The notes: generated by a model not told the origin, from the letters alone. A DNA stretch of 64,000 nt from Neorhizobium lilium (GCF_004053875.1 NZ_SBIP01000001.1:682001-746000); one strand, 5' to 3'; shown: positions 9,336-20,189, counted from the stretch's first letter. Numbers and translations are program-made.

Positions 9336-10261
9336 GCACGAGCACCAAAAACAAAGCAGCGCCTTCCGGCGCTGCGGATTTCCGCGATGTGACGACAGCC
9401 CATACGCCTTTCCGCACTGGCTCTTTTGTCCTCAGGGTCGCAATTGCGGTCATCGTTATCGATTTCGCCTGGATCGTTGCCAAAAACGAGAACTTCGGCT
9501 GGCCCATCGTCGCCCGGTATTTCCTCGACCCTACCGTTTTGAGCGGCCTTTACGTCAGCCTCGGCCTGACCGTCATCGCCATGATCCTCGGCGTTGCCCT
9601 AGGCCTGGTGATCGCCATTGCCCGCATGTCGGACGACAGACTGGCGAGTTCGTTCGCCTCGCTGTTCATCTGGTTCTTCCGCGGCACGCCTCTCCTGGTC
9701 CAGTTGATCGTATGGTACAATTTGTCGACGTTGTTCCCGCAACTTTCGATAGCGATTCCCTTCGGGCCGACGCTTGCGAGTTGGGACACGAATTCGGTGA
9801 TCACGCCGATGATCGCAGCGATCGTTGGCCTGGCGCTGAACGAAGCGGCCTATATGGCGGAAATCATCCGCGGGGGACTTATCTCGGTCGATCGGGGCCA
9901 GGCGGAGACTGCACAGGCTTTCGGCATGACCAAGGGCCGCGCCCTGTGGCGGATTATCATTCCACAGGCGATGCGCTCGATCGTGCCGCCGACCGGCAAC
10001 CAGCTGATCAGCATGATCAAGGCGACCTCGATCGTCAGCGTTATCGCCATGGCCGACCTACTCTACTCGGTACAGTCGATCTACAACCGCACCTTCGAGA
10101 TCATCCCGATGCTGATGGTCGCAGTCATCTGGTACCTGCTCATCACCTCGGTGCTGAACATCGGCCAGAGCTACATCGAAGCCTATTACGGCCGCAGCGA
10201 CCGTCGCAACGGCGCGACTGCCGCAAAGCCCGCTGCCGCCATAGAGGAGGTAAGCCATTGA
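9332..10261 (+). CDS. Polar amino acid ABC transporter permease (HisM/GlnP type)
   Basis: A 309-residue inner-membrane permease with about five to six membrane segments. It has the family EAA loop near residues 170-200, seen as [20 protein letters not shown] followed by [11 protein letters not shown]. The N-terminal 30 residues are hydrophilic and low in homology. Only one permease gene lies in the operon, so it probably works as a homodimer. ATG 9332 overlaps the previous stop (ATGA) and its own stop overlaps the ATPase start (TTGA), a tightly coupled arrangement. Confidence 0.9.
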   Translation: MSTSTKNKAAPSGAADFRDVTTAHTPFRTGSFVLRVAIAVIVIDFAWIVAKNENFGWPIVARYFLDPTVLSGLYVSLGLTVIAMILGVALGLVIAIARMSDDRLASSFASLFIWFFRGTPLLVQLIVWYNLSTLFPQLSIAIPFGPTLASWDTNSVITPMIAAIVGLALNEAAYMAEIIRGGLISVDRGQAETAQAFGMTKGRALWRIIIPQAMRSIVPPTGNQLISMIKATSIVSVIAMADLLYSVQSIYNRTFEIIPMLMVAVIWYLLITSVLNIGQSYIEAYYGRSDRRNGATAAKPAAAIEEVSH

Positions 10262-11052
10262 CCGCAGTTTCCAGTCCATCTGACGCGAATACAAAACCCC
10301 TCGTGCAAGCCCGCAACGTCCATAAGTCCTTCGACCAGCTCGAAGTGCTGAAGGGCATCGACCTCGACATCATGCCGGGCGAAGTCGTGGCGGTGCTTGG
10401 ACCTTCCGGCTCCGGGAAATCCACCTTCTTGCGCTGTATCAACCATTTAGAGGATATCCAGCAGGGATATATCGAGGTGGATGGCGAGCAGATCGGTTAC
10501 CGGGTGAAAAACGACCGGCTGGAAAAACTGTCGCAAAACGGTATCGCCCGGCAGCGGCGAAAGATCGGCATGGTTTTCCAGCAGTTCAACCTCTATCCGC
10601 ACATGACCGTGCTGCAGAACATTATCGAGGCCCCTGTCGGCGTCCATCGCGAAAGCCGCAAGGATGCGATCGAAAACGCCAAGCGTCTCTTGGAGCGGGT
10701 CGGTCTCTCGGAAAAGGCCAATGCCTATCCCCGGCAGCTCTCCGGTGGCCAGCAACAGCGCGTGGCGATTGCCCGCGCGCTGGCGATCAAACCGAAGCTG
10801 ATGCTGTTCGACGAGCCCACCTCGGCGCTCGATCCCGAACTTGTTGGCGAAGTGCTGGCGACCATGCGGGATCTGGCCAAACAGGGTCTCACCATGATCG
10901 TCGTCACCCACGAGATCAGCTTTGCCCGAGAGGCGGCCGACCGGGTGGTGTTCATGGATGGTGGCGTGATCGTCGAACAGGGTAAGCCCCAGGATGTGAT
11001 CGGCAATCCGCAGCATCCGCGCACGCAGGCCTTCCTGTCGCGTTTCCTTTAA
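10258..11052 (+). CDS. Polar amino acid ABC transporter ATP-binding protein (GlnQ type)
   Basis: A 264-residue ABC ATPase that powers the importer. Walker A is GPSGSGKST, the signature is [15 protein letters not shown], and Walker B is [14 protein letters not shown], followed by the switch histidine in VVTHEISFA. The start is called at TTG 10258: AGAGGAGG ends seven bases upstream, the codon overlaps the permease stop, and the longer upstream frame has no homology because it is a shadow of the permease. A hairpin with a T-rich tail follows at 11071. Confidence 0.92.
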   Translation: MTAVSSPSDANTKPLVQARNVHKSFDQLEVLKGIDLDIMPGEVVAVLGPSGSGKSTFLRCINHLEDIQQGYIEVDGEQIGYRVKNDRLEKLSQNGIARQRRKIGMVFQQFNLYPHMTVLQNIIEAPVGVHRESRKDAIENAKRLLERVGLSEKANAYPRQLSGGQQQRVAIARALAIKPKLMLFDEPTSALDPELVGEVLATMRDLAKQGLTMIVVTHEISFAREAADRVVFMDGGVIVEQGKPQDVIGNPQHPRTQAFLSRFL

Positions 11053-11070
11053 AAGTCTCCCCAACTCGCA

Positions 11071-11098
11071 CCGGCCCCAAATGCCGGGGTCTTTTGTT
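11071..11098 (+). terminator. Probable intrinsic terminator or attenuator before the M20 gene
   Basis: CCGGC (11071-11075) pairs with GCCGG (11083-11087), with an alternative CCCC/GGGG register, and is followed by TCTTTTGTTT. It lies 18 bases after the ATPase stop and before the M20 gene, so it may lower readthrough into the hydrolase rather than end the operon. Confidence 0.5.
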
Positions 11099-11123
11099 TG
11101 AATATGCAAAGTCTGGACCTCCA

Positions 11124-12317
11124 ATGCCTGCCCAAGACAATCTCTACGCCCGCGTCTCCGATTTCGATGCCATGGAAGCCGAACTGAAGGCGACCCGCCA
11201 CCACCTGCATGCCAACCCGGAACTTTCCTTCGAGGAAGCCGAGACCGCCCGCTACGTCGCCGACAAGCTGGAAGCCTGGGGTTATGCCGTGACCCGCAAT
11301 GTCGGCGGCCACGGCGTCGTTGCGACGTTGAAGAGCGGCACCGGCACGAAAAGCATCGGCATCCGCGCCGATATGGATGCATTGCCGATCGAGGAAGAAA
11401 CCGGTGTCGCTTATGCCAGCACCGTGCCCGGCAAGATGCATGCCTGCGGCCATGACGGGCATACGACCGTGCTTCTGGGCGCTGCCGAATATCTCGCCCG
11501 CACCAAGCGCTTCAACGGCACCGTGACGCTGATCTTCCAACCGGCAGAAGAGGCCGGCAAGAATAGCGGCGCCAAGCGCATGATCGATGACGGCCTGTTC
11601 GAGCGTTTCCCGATAGACGCGATCTTCGGCCTGCACAACCATCCCGGCATGCCAGCCGGGGCGCTGCTGACCCGCGCCGGCCCAATCATGGCGGCAGGTG
11701 ATACCGTCAAGATCACCATTACCGGCAAGGGCGGCCATGCCTCGCGCCCGCATCTGACCATCGATCCGGTCCTCGTTGCCTGCAACCTCGTCATGACGCT
11801 GCAGTCGATCGTGTCGCGCAATGTCGATCCGACCCAGACGGCCGTCGTCACCGTCAGCACGATCCATGCCGGCGAGGCATCGAACGTTATTCCGAACACG
11901 GCAAAGATCGCCATGAGCGTTCGCTCCTTTGATCCGGCCATCCGCACCTTCCTTGAAGAACGCATCCGCAAGCTGACGGCAAGCGTCGCCGAAGGCCATG
12001 GCGCGACGGCGGAGATCGACTACGAGAACGGTTATCCGGTCGTGGTGAATTCGGAAAAGGAAACCGCCTTTGCCCGCGAAGTCGCGGAAGAGCTGATCGG
12101 CACGGAAAATGTTTCGACCTGCCCGCTTCTGCCGGGCAGCGAGGACTTCGCATACTTCCTCGAACACCGTCCCGGCAGCTTCCTGCGGTTGGGCAACGGC
12201 ACGGATTCGCCGATCCTGCATTCGTCGAAATACGATTTCAACGATAGCAGCCTCGTCACTGGTGCTGCCATGTGGGCACGTCTGGCCGAGAGGTTCCTCA
12301 ACGCCTCACAGCCCTGA
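11124..12317 (+). CDS. M20 family amidohydrolase (hippurate hydrolase/IAA-amino acid hydrolase-like)
   Basis: A 397-residue zinc-type M20D amidohydrolase expected to cleave N-acyl amino acids or related amides in the cytosol. It shows IRADMDALPI, the metal motif ACGHDGHT, the catalytic acid in FQPAEEAG, a dimerisation lid domain near residues 190-300 and LPGSEDFAYF near the end. ATG 11124 is used because homology begins there; GGA lies six bases upstream, whereas the upstream TTG 11094 adds ten non-conserved residues. Its place after the amino-acid-type importer suggests that the transported molecule is an amide conjugate that this enzyme splits. Confidence 0.9.
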   Translation: MPAQDNLYARVSDFDAMEAELKATRHHLHANPELSFEEAETARYVADKLEAWGYAVTRNVGGHGVVATLKSGTGTKSIGIRADMDALPIEEETGVAYASTVPGKMHACGHDGHTTVLLGAAEYLARTKRFNGTVTLIFQPAEEAGKNSGAKRMIDDGLFERFPIDAIFGLHNHPGMPAGALLTRAGPIMAAGDTVKITITGKGGHASRPHLTIDPVLVACNLVMTLQSIVSRNVDPTQTAVVTVSTIHAGEASNVIPNTAKIAMSVRSFDPAIRTFLEERIRKLTASVAEGHGATAEIDYENGYPVVVNSEKETAFAREVAEELIGTENVSTCPLLPGSEDFAYFLEHRPGSFLRLGNGTDSPILHSSKYDFNDSSLVTGAAMWARLAERFLNASQP

Positions 12318-12571
12318 CCAAACGATCCGTATAGAGCTCGTATGCTTCCTGGGTATCGATGGATAAGAGATCGTGGCTGGCAGGCTGAACGCTTGCCACC
12401 GGACCAAACATGAAGCCGAGCGCCCTATCCCATAGCCGGCCGCAAAAGTAATGATGGCCGCCCCCATCTTCTTCACACGCGCCTACGCCGCGCCGATTTC
12501 CTCTGATTTCGAGTTCGCGACGATGTCTCCGAGATCGAGCATGATCTGGGTGGTCGTTCCGATCATCCTGG
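12318..12571. other. Intergenic stretch between converging M20 and GH3 genes, with a possible 27-residue frame
   Basis: No recognised gene lies here. Directly after the GH3 stop, on the minus strand, a 27-residue frame (12566 down to 12483) begins MIGTTTQIMLDLGDIVANSK and ends in TAG. It has only CAGG upstream and no homology I recognise, so it may be the debris of a lost downstream gene. No clear terminator was found. Confidence 0.3.
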
Positions 12572-14926
12572 TCAGGCCCTGCTGTAGTCGTCGTTCAGTT
12601 GTGCGAAGACGTCGGCGATATCGCTCTCCTTGAGGCTGTCGCCCACATACCAGCTCAGCGTGTCGTAGAAACCGAGGAAGGACCCTTTCGTCTTGGCGAG
12701 AAGGGACGTGGCTTCCGCACTGGAAATCGAAAGCGTCGCGACGAAGAAATGGACGAGGGCGGCCACGGCTTTCGGGTGGGCGAAGACGACCGCCGTGGGA
12801 GAGTTGGGCGTGATGACAGGCGGCGGCACAGCTTCAGGGCGGCACGGCAGGGTGGCGGACAAGCGGATATCGCGTGAGGACGCCGCAGCCTCGATGACGA
12901 ACGCCTCCGCATCGAGAACCCAGGCGGAGCGCGAGGTATCGAAATAGCGGAAATCGCGCTGCGTCAGCATGAAGCTCACCGTCTTCGCCTCGCCGGGCTG
13001 TAGATCCACTTTGGCGAAGGATTTAAGCTCGCGGATCGGCCGTTTAAGACCGGGCGCTACCGGACGCACATAGAGCTGAACCACTTCCTTGCCGGCGACC
13101 GAGCCGCTGTTGCGGACAGTGACGCGCACCGTGCAATGCGCATCCGTGCCGATCTCTCTCTGGTCGAGATCGATAGCCTCATAGGCGAATGTGGTGTAGC
13201 TAAGCCCATGCCCAAAGGGGAACGCCGGGGCAATCGCCTTGAGATCATAGAACCTATAACCGACGAAAATACTCTCGCTGTAAACATGCCGCCCATGTTC
13301 GCCCGGATAGGTGTGCCATCCTGGAATATCCTGCATGCGCGCGGGCATGCTGGCGGAGAGCTTGCCGCAAGGGTTCTGCTCGCCGAACATGATACGGGCC
13401 AGGGCTTCGCCACCGCCCTGCCCGGCATAGAAGCTGGCCAGCACGGCATCGACATCCGCAATCCACGGCATTTCGACCGTGTCAGGCATAGAGAGCACAA
13501 CGACGAGCTTGCGACCAACCCCCGCCAGCGCCGTGATGAGCGCATCGTGGCTGGCGGCAAGTTTCAGTGTATCGCGGTCGTTGCCCTCGCCGTGGCGGCT
13601 CTTCTCGTTTTCCGCGAAAACGACAATGACATCGGCATGCGAAGCGGCCTCGACAATCGCCTTAATTGATGCTGCCGTGTCCACCTGCGCGGTGGCGGAA
13701 AATGGCAGGTGCCGCACCTTGAAGCCGTCTTTCGCCCGCGCGGCGATCTGAACGAAGGGACTGTCGACGCGATACGGATTGGTGGTGGCCGACCCGGAGC
13801 CCTGGATAACGGGCGTGACGGCACCATCGCCGACGACGAGAAGTTCGCAGAGGCAGCCGGCATCGAGCGGCAACGCCTTGTCTTCGTTGCGCAGAAGCAC
13901 GATCGATTCCGCCGCCATTTCGCGTGAGAGTGCGTGGTGGGCGTCGAGGTCCGCAGCCGTGTCCCGCCGCTCGTGCATCTTGCATTTGCGCACGAACGCC
14001 AGAACCTGGGCGCAGGCCGCATCGATTATTTCTGGCGCAACATCGCCGGCGTCGATCGTGGCATGAAGGCGTGCTTTGCGCGGCTGGCTTTCCGGCATGT
14101 CGAGTTCGGTGCCGGCATTGAGGGCCGCGCCACGATCCTTGATCGCATGCCAGTCGGAAACGACCAGCCCGTCATAGCCCCATTCCTCGCGCAGTACGGT
14201 TCGGAGCAGCCAATGATGTTCGGCTGCCTGTATGCCGTTCAGCGGGTTGTAGGCGCTCATCACGGTCCACGGCGCGCTCTTTTCAATCGCCCGCTCGAAG
14301 CCTGCGAGATAGATTTCGCGCAGGGCCCGCTCATCGACATCGGAACTGGTCGTGGTGCGTTCGATTTCCGAATTGTTGCAGGCAAAATGCTTTAGCGAGG
14401 CGCCGACGCCATGATCCTGCAGCCCGGAGATGACGGCCGCAGCGATATCGCCGCTGATGACCGGATCCTCGGAATAATATTCGTAGGCCCGCCCCGCCAG
14501 TGGCGTGCGCCGGATGTTGATGCCAGGCCCAAGCAGCAGATGAACGTCGAAATCCTGACACTCGGCCGCCAGCGCAGCCCCCATTCGATAGGCAAGATCG
14601 ATATCCCAGGAACAGCCGAGAAGATTGCCGTTCGGAAAGCATGTGGCAGGGCGGGTGGCGCCGAACATGCCATCGGACCCATCTCCCTGTTGGCCGACCA
14701 GTTCAAGGAATGCCCGCAGACTGTCTTCGTCGTTGTCGCCGGCGTCGATCTGGGTGGTCGAATAGCGGACGCCATAGGCCCCGTCGGTCATGACAATCGA
14801 AGGAATGCCGAGCCTTTCGATCGATGCGGTCTTCCACAGGCCACGCCCGCTTAGAAGATCGACCTTTTCGGCCATCGTCATCTGAGCGACAAGCGACTGG
14901 ATCTCGTCTTCGCTGGGTTGAAACAT
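12572..14926 (-). CDS. Cytosolic GH3 beta-glucosidase
   Basis: A 784-residue retaining beta-glycosidase with no signal peptide. The N-domain carries IVMTDGAYGVR, KHFACNNSE near residue 179 and the nucleophile Asp258 in LVVSDWH. The second alpha/beta domain supplies the acid/base. A fibronectin-III-like domain sits near residues 580-680, with AGKEVVQLYVRP and the family PIRELKSFAKVDLQPGE. It is the last gene of a minus-strand run that includes a POT-family importer, a cysteine hydrolase and a MarR regulator, and it starts 30 bases after the MarR stop. It probably removes terminal beta-glucose or beta-xylose from an imported glycoside. The exact sugar cannot be told from sequence. Confidence 0.92.
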   Translation of the reverse strand: MFQPSEDEIQSLVAQMTMAEKVDLLSGRGLWKTASIERLGIPSIVMTDGAYGVRYSTTQIDAGDNDEDSLRAFLELVGQQGDGSDGMFGATRPATCFPNGNLLGCSWDIDLAYRMGAALAAECQDFDVHLLLGPGINIRRTPLAGRAYEYYSEDPVISGDIAAAVISGLQDHGVGASLKHFACNNSEIERTTTSSDVDERALREIYLAGFERAIEKSAPWTVMSAYNPLNGIQAAEHHWLLRTVLREEWGYDGLVVSDWHAIKDRGAALNAGTELDMPESQPRKARLHATIDAGDVAPEIIDAACAQVLAFVRKCKMHERRDTAADLDAHHALSREMAAESIVLLRNEDKALPLDAGCLCELLVVGDGAVTPVIQGSGSATTNPYRVDSPFVQIAARAKDGFKVRHLPFSATAQVDTAASIKAIVEAASHADVIVVFAENEKSRHGEGNDRDTLKLAASHDALITALAGVGRKLVVVLSMPDTVEMPWIADVDAVLASFYAGQGGGEALARIMFGEQNPCGKLSASMPARMQDIPGWHTYPGEHGRHVYSESIFVGYRFYDLKAIAPAFPFGHGLSYTTFAYEAIDLDQREIGTDAHCTVRVTVRNSGSVAGKEVVQLYVRPVAPGLKRPIRELKSFAKVDLQPGEAKTVSFMLTQRDFRYFDTSRSAWVLDAEAFVIEAAASSRDIRLSATLPCRPEAVPPPVITPNSPTAVVFAHPKAVAALVHFFVATLSISSAEATSLLAKTKGSFLGFYDTLSWYVGDSLKESDIADVFAQLNDDYSRA

Positions 14927-14956
14927 GAACGGTCTCCGGAAGGGGGCAGGCTTGGT

Positions 14957-15436
14957 TCAACAAATTTTCTGAAGGAGTTCCATCAGCATCATCCGCTCGG
15001 CAAGCGTCAGGGTGCTCAGGGTCTCCTGCGAAATCTGCAGTGCGACCGACAGGTTGCGGGCCACCGTTGCCTCGCCTTCCGGCGTCAGCGTCAGCACCAG
15101 CCGCCGCGCGTCGGTCGCATCGGGTGCGGTATGAACCAGCCCCCGCTTCACCAGGCGATCGACGACGCCCTTGATGGTCGCCATGTCCATGGCTGTCTCG
15201 CGGCCGAGATTCCCCTGCGAACAAGGCTGCAAATCCTTGAGCTTGACGAGCGCCGCCCACTGGGTCGTGGTCAGCTTCTCCGCCATCAGGCTCGCAAAGA
15301 TCGCCACGTGCCGCTGGTTCGCCTGGCGCAGATAGAAGCCGATCTGCTCTCCAAGCGCATATTGGGCCTGCTGGCCGTGAGCCTCGGGCACTGCTGCCTT
15401 CATCCGGCCAACCTTGTCTTTGAGCGGAACGTCCAT
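14957..15436 (-). CDS. MarR family transcriptional regulator
   Basis: A 159-residue winged-helix regulator. The DNA-binding core spans about residues 50-120, with TTTQWAALVKLKDLQPCSQG, the recognition helix region AMDMATIKGVVDRLVKRGLV and the wing PDATDARRLVLTLTPEG. It closely resembles the nicR-type MarR at 34379 in layout. ATG 15436 (MDVPLKDK) is chosen over TTG 15448, with GAGAG just upstream. It sits inside the run between the cysteine hydrolase and the GH3 gene, so it likely senses an aromatic or small acid product and controls this operon. Confidence 0.9.
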   Translation of the reverse strand: MDVPLKDKVGRMKAAVPEAHGQQAQYALGEQIGFYLRQANQRHVAIFASLMAEKLTTTQWAALVKLKDLQPCSQGNLGRETAMDMATIKGVVDRLVKRGLVHTAPDATDARRLVLTLTPEGEATVARNLSVALQISQETLSTLTLAERMMLMELLQKIC

Positions 15437-15490
15437 CGGATCTCTCAAGTCTGTCTGTTCGTTGTGATGCCGGCAATCGTGTTGCGAAAT

Positions 15491-16087
15491 TCAGTCTCGC
15501 CACAAATTCAGGATGGCTTCTGTCGACAGAATTTCAATCTGGTCTGAAAGTCTCGGCGCGAGGATCTTGGTCACCATGGCGTGCGCCTTCATGTCTCCAC
15601 TCGCCAGCGCATCCTCGGCCAGAATGACCCGGTAGCCGGCGTCCACCGCATCGAGAACGCTGGCATAGACGCAGACGTCGGTCTCGACGCCCGAGAAAAT
15701 AAGCGTGTCCGTTCCCGATCGCTGCAAGCGCGCGGTAAAACCGGGCGAACCGAAGACCGAGTAGGTTTCCTTGTCGACGATGGCGCCTGGACCGGCGATG
15801 GCCGCGAGTGGCGCGACCAGATCCAGCATGGCGACGTCGAGGTGATCCAGCGTCACCGACGACCAACGGCGGTAGTAGTTCTTCCAGCGGCCCGTTGCGC
15901 CCTCGGCGTTCTGCGGAACGACGAAGCGGGCAAAGAGCGTTTCCGACCGCCGCGCTTGGCAGATCGCCAGTACGTTCGGAAGGATGCCACCGATCGCCGG
16001 CGTGTGCCATGCCGTTTCCTCGGCGAACAGACGTTGCATGTCGATGACCACATGCAACGTATTCTTTGAGAGCGGCGCGGTTGCCAT
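15491..16087 (-). CDS. Isochorismatase-like cysteine hydrolase
   Basis: A 198-residue cysteine hydrolase of the isochorismatase superfamily, whose members cleave amides, carbamoyl groups or vinyl ethers. The triad is Asp16 in VVIDMQ, Lys106 in VDKETYS and Cys139 in GVETDVCV. ATG 16087 lies two bases after the stop of the ATPase gene, so translation is coupled to the importer. In this setting it may remove an amide or carbamoyl group from the imported compound. No closer assignment is supported. It is distantly related to the NicF protein at 32535 in this window. Confidence 0.87.
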   Translation of the reverse strand: MATAPLSKNTLHVVIDMQRLFAEETAWHTPAIGGILPNVLAICQARRSETLFARFVVPQNAEGATGRWKNYYRRWSSVTLDHLDVAMLDLVAPLAAIAGPGAIVDKETYSVFGSPGFTARLQRSGTDTLIFSGVETDVCVYASVLDAVDAGYRVILAEDALASGDMKAHAMVTKILAPRLSDQIEILSTEAILNLWRD

Positions 16088-16089
16088 GA

Positions 16090-17125
<1,036 letters not shown>

Positions 17126-17139
<14 letters not shown>

Positions 17140-17905
17140 GGGTGTCTCCGGGCTTGGCGAAGCGCGCAAAAATCAGGATGACCGTCATCGAGCCGAGCAG
17201 AAGCACGGTCGAGATCGCGTTGATTTCAGGGGTGAAGCCCTTGCGGATCGAGGAGTAGATCTGCACCGGCAGCGTGGTGTAGCCGGGCGTGGCGAGAAAG
17301 TACGAAATCACGAACTGATCGAGCGAAACGGCGAAGGCGAACAGCGCCGCGCCAAGGATGCTCGGATAGAGCAGCGGCAATGTCACCGAGAAGAATGCGT
17401 GAACCGGTGTGGAACCGAGGCTCATCGCTGCTTCTTCCAGATCGGCACGAATGGTCCGGAAACCGGTTCCGACCACCAGAACCACATAGGGAATGGCAAG
17501 AGCGACGTGGCCGATCAAAAGAGCATGCATACCGCGCCCGATCCCGCTCCAGTAGAAAAAGATCAGCATTGCCGTACCCGTGATCAGCCATGGAATGGCG
17601 ATCGGCGGCAGCAGCATCAGTTGCAGGAAGCTTCTGCCGCGGAATGTCCTTCGCGACAACGCCACTGAAGCCATGGTGCCCAGCGCCGTCGCCAGCACGG
17701 CGGTGATTGCGGCGATGACGATGCTGTTCAGGCCCGCGGTCAGGAGCACGGTGTTGCTCCACAATGCCTCATACCATTGCAGCGAGAAGCTGAAGGGCAG
17801 TTCATAGAGCGGCGATGCGTTGAATCCCATCGCCATCATCACGAGAATAGGCGTGTAGAGAAAGATCAGGATCGCGACGAGATAGATACGTCCAAGCGGT
17901 TTCAT
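17126..17905 (-). CDS. Spermidine/putrescine-family ABC permease (PotC type)
   Basis: A 259-residue inner-membrane permease with six predicted helices, beginning MKPLGRIYLVAILIFLYTP. The EAA loop is seen as LEEAAMSLGSTPVHAFFSVT near residue 160. ATG 17905 is chosen because GAGGAGA lies six bases upstream; the frame is open further upstream without homology. It follows the PotB-type gene by ten bases and overlaps the ATPase start. It forms the heterodimeric channel with the product of 17916-18830. Confidence 0.92.
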
Positions 17906-17915
17906 GATCTTCTCC

Positions 17916-18830
17916 TCAAACTGCGGTGCCACGGCGCAGGACGCCGGAGAAGGTTGCGAAAATGGCGAGAACCACGGCTAGAAGCGTGAAGGAGAGGGAT
18001 GCGCCCAGCGGCCAATTGAAGGCCTGCGTGAACTGATCCTCGATCACCGTCCCCATGGTCACTCCGACACGACCACCAAGGATGCGGGGCTCCATGAACG
18101 AGCCGATGACCGGGATGAAGATGAGCACGGAGCCGGAGATCAGCCCGGGAGCCGCAAGCGGCACCAAAATCTTGAACAGGATGGTCCACCAGCGCGCGCC
18201 GAGACTGGAAGCAGCCTCAATGATCGCGTCGTCAATGGCCACCAGAGCGATGTAGCAGGTCAGGATCATATACGGCAGATAGCCGTGAACGAGACCGACA
18301 ACGATAGCATAGCGCGTGTAGAGAAAACCGATCGACCCAGCATCGGGCGCGATCATATGCAGGAGATTGTCGAGAAAACCGTTTTCCCGCAGCACCATCG
18401 TCCACGAGAAGACCCGCACCAAGCCGTTGGTCCAGAACGGCAGCAGGATCAGGATCAGCAGTATTTCGCGCGTTTTGCCCAAGGTCGACTGGACCAGTGC
18501 GACGGCGGCCAGAAAGCCCAGCACGGCACAGAACAAGGTCGTCCAGAAGCCGATCAGCAACGAGTTTATGCCTATGCCCACCAGATACGGCTGGTCGATG
18601 AAGGCGCGGTATTGTTTCAGCGTGAAGACGATAGGCGCCTTGCCCATCGGCGTTGCCGACATGAAGCTGAAGACGAACATGGTCAGCAGCGGCAGGAAGA
18701 CCGCAAGCGTCAGCCAACCATAGGTCGGAAGCAGCAGAACCATCGTCGAAACCCATGACGGAAGCACGCGCCGGCTGCGCGGACCCAAAGGTCCGCGCTC
18801 TGACGCCGAAGTCAGTCGATCATTCTGCAT
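17916..18830 (-). CDS. Spermidine/putrescine-family ABC permease (PotB type)
   Basis: A 304-residue permease with a 30-residue cytosolic N-tail and six membrane segments (LPTYGWLTLAVFLPLLTMFVF is the first). The EAA loop reads IIEAASSLGARWWTILFKIL. It overlaps the binding-protein gene by 11 bases and pairs with the PotC-type permease. The two permeases, ATPase and binding protein are in the standard order for this family. Confidence 0.92.
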   Translation of the reverse strand: MQNDRLTSASERGPLGPRSRRVLPSWVSTMVLLLPTYGWLTLAVFLPLLTMFVFSFMSATPMGKAPIVFTLKQYRAFIDQPYLVGIGINSLLIGFWTTLFCAVLGFLAAVALVQSTLGKTREILLILILLPFWTNGLVRVFSWTMVLRENGFLDNLLHMIAPDAGSIGFLYTRYAIVVGLVHGYLPYMILTCYIALVAIDDAIIEAASSLGARWWTILFKILVPLAAPGLISGSVLIFIPVIGSFMEPRILGGRVGVTMGTVIEDQFTQAFNWPLGASLSFTLLAVVLAIFATFSGVLRRGTAV

Positions 18831-19896
18831 AGAAGGCTTTCACTTCCTGCCATACGTTGTTGAATGCTTCGCGGCGATCATCCGGCAGAGCCGACATGAT
18901 ACCCATCGTCTTCAAATATTCAGGCTTGTGCACCTGGCGGCTGAGATCATCTGCCGGAAGCGCGGACAGAGCGGCAGAATTCGAAGATGCCGGAGCGCCG
19001 ACCTTGGTTGCCCACTCGACGTAGAAGACAGGGTCGATCAGCCAGTTGGCGAAGGCGAGCGCACCTTCCGCGTTCGGAGCCGATGCCGGGATGCCGAGAC
19101 CGTCGACCCAGCCAATACCACCCTCTTTGGGAACGACGAACTGAACCGGAAGCTTCGAGTTGCGCTTGGAACGTACCGAACCGCCCGACCAGAACAGAGA
19201 AAGGTCGAATTCCTTTGCGGCGAACGACTTGTTCCACTGGTCTTCCGTGGACCAGAGAAGCTTGACGTTCGGCTTGATCGACTTCAGCGCGGTCGTGACC
19301 GCGGCGAGATCCTTCGGATCGTTAATGTCCTGGCCAGTCATGAGGGCGCCGACACCGACATTGATGATGGCATCGTCATCCATCGCGACGCGGCTCTTGT
19401 AAGCGGCATCGGCCAGCACGGCGTAGCTGTCTGGAACAGGCATGCCTTCGCGGATGGCAAGCGAGGTCATGCCCCAGACCCAAGGAACAGCGAAGCCCTT
19501 GCCGTCCTTGCTGAAGTTCGGGTTGGAACGCAGGCTGTCGTCCACCGTCGAGGCGTTCGGAACCTTGCTGAAATCGATCGGTTGCAGCCGGTCTTCGGCA
19601 ACGGCCTGGGCGCAGCGCGCGGCGTTGAGAACGACTAGGTCGTAGGCACCGGGATTGGTGCGTAGCTTGGTCAGCATTTCCGATTCCGAGCTGTAGTAGT
19701 CGTGAACGACTGCAATGCCGGTCTTTTCCGTGAAAGCTTTTACAGACCAGGCTTCGTCCGTACCGTAGCCCTGCCAGTTCAGGACGGTAATGCTGCCCGC
19801 CGAAAAGGCTTTGCGCGGCAGGCTGGAGAAGCTGACACCGGCAACAAGCGCTGCGGACATCAACTTCATCGTATTGCGTCTGGTGAGTTCAGTCAT
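18820..19896 (-). CDS. Spermidine/putrescine-family ABC periplasmic binding protein (PotD type)
   Basis: A 358-residue family 1 binding protein. The N-terminus TRRNTMKLMSAALVAG looks like a twin-arginine signal, so it may be exported folded. The mature part has the usual VLNWQGYGTDEAW and a ligand cleft region with WSGGSVRSKR. ATG 19896 is preferred over 19923 because the signal starts there and AGAGGGG lies upstream. It is the first gene of the transport block. The upstream gap holds two palindromes at 20007 and 20217 that could control it. The ligand is unknown; three glycosidases in the same locus argue for a glycosylated amine or similar molecule rather than free polyamine. Confidence 0.88.
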   Translation of the reverse strand: MTELTRRNTMKLMSAALVAGVSFSSLPRKAFSAGSITVLNWQGYGTDEAWSVKAFTEKTGIAVVHDYYSSESEMLTKLRTNPGAYDLVVLNAARCAQAVAEDRLQPIDFSKVPNASTVDDSLRSNPNFSKDGKGFAVPWVWGMTSLAIREGMPVPDSYAVLADAAYKSRVAMDDDAIINVGVGALMTGQDINDPKDLAAVTTALKSIKPNVKLLWSTEDQWNKSFAAKEFDLSLFWSGGSVRSKRNSKLPVQFVVPKEGGIGWVDGLGIPASAPNAEGALAFANWLIDPVFYVEWATKVGAPASSNSAALSALPADDLSRQVHKPEYLKTMGIMSALPDDRREAFNNVWQEVKAFYAE

Positions 19897-20006
19897 TTCT
19901 TGGCACCCCTCTTGAACATACACAGTTATGGATGATCGTGACCGCGGTCAGCGATCTCAACGGATCGGCAGAGCCGAAAACAGACGCGCCGAACGCACAT
20001 CAAATC

Positions 20007-20020
20007 GTTTGTATGCAAAC
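20007..20020. promoter_or_regulatory. Candidate operator GTTTG-N4-CAAAC
   Basis: GTTTGTATGCAAAC is a palindrome with five-base arms, 111 bases upstream of the PotD-type start and directly before a TATAAT hexamer (20021-20026) on the plus strand. The core TTGTATGCAA resembles sites reported for FadR/FCD-type GntR regulators. No GntR gene of that type is in the window. Confidence 0.45.
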
Positions 20021-20040
20021 TATAATCGGAGAAGATCAAA

Positions 20041-20189
20041 TGCTCGAAGCGCATGATTTCCAGGCAAGCGAAAGCCTGTGCCGCAAGATAGCGGAACACA
20101 AATTCGCAACATCGGTAACCGTACACAACTTCGATAAGGGTCAACCTAAATCATTCGATTGTCGGCGGACCTTCAGTTCAACCCTCTGA
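20041..20189 (+). CDS. Candidate small protein gene (49 residues), hypothetical
   Basis: In the gap upstream of the PotD-type gene, a plus-strand frame starts at ATG 20041 (MLEAHDFQASESLCRKIAEH) and stops at 20189. GGAG lies about nine bases upstream and TATAAT at 20021. A hairpin with a long T tract overlaps the stop. I recognise no domain. A start site set by that TATAAT would fall near 20033, after the GGAG, so a small RNA is as likely as a protein. The frame could also be open by chance. Confidence 0.25.
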
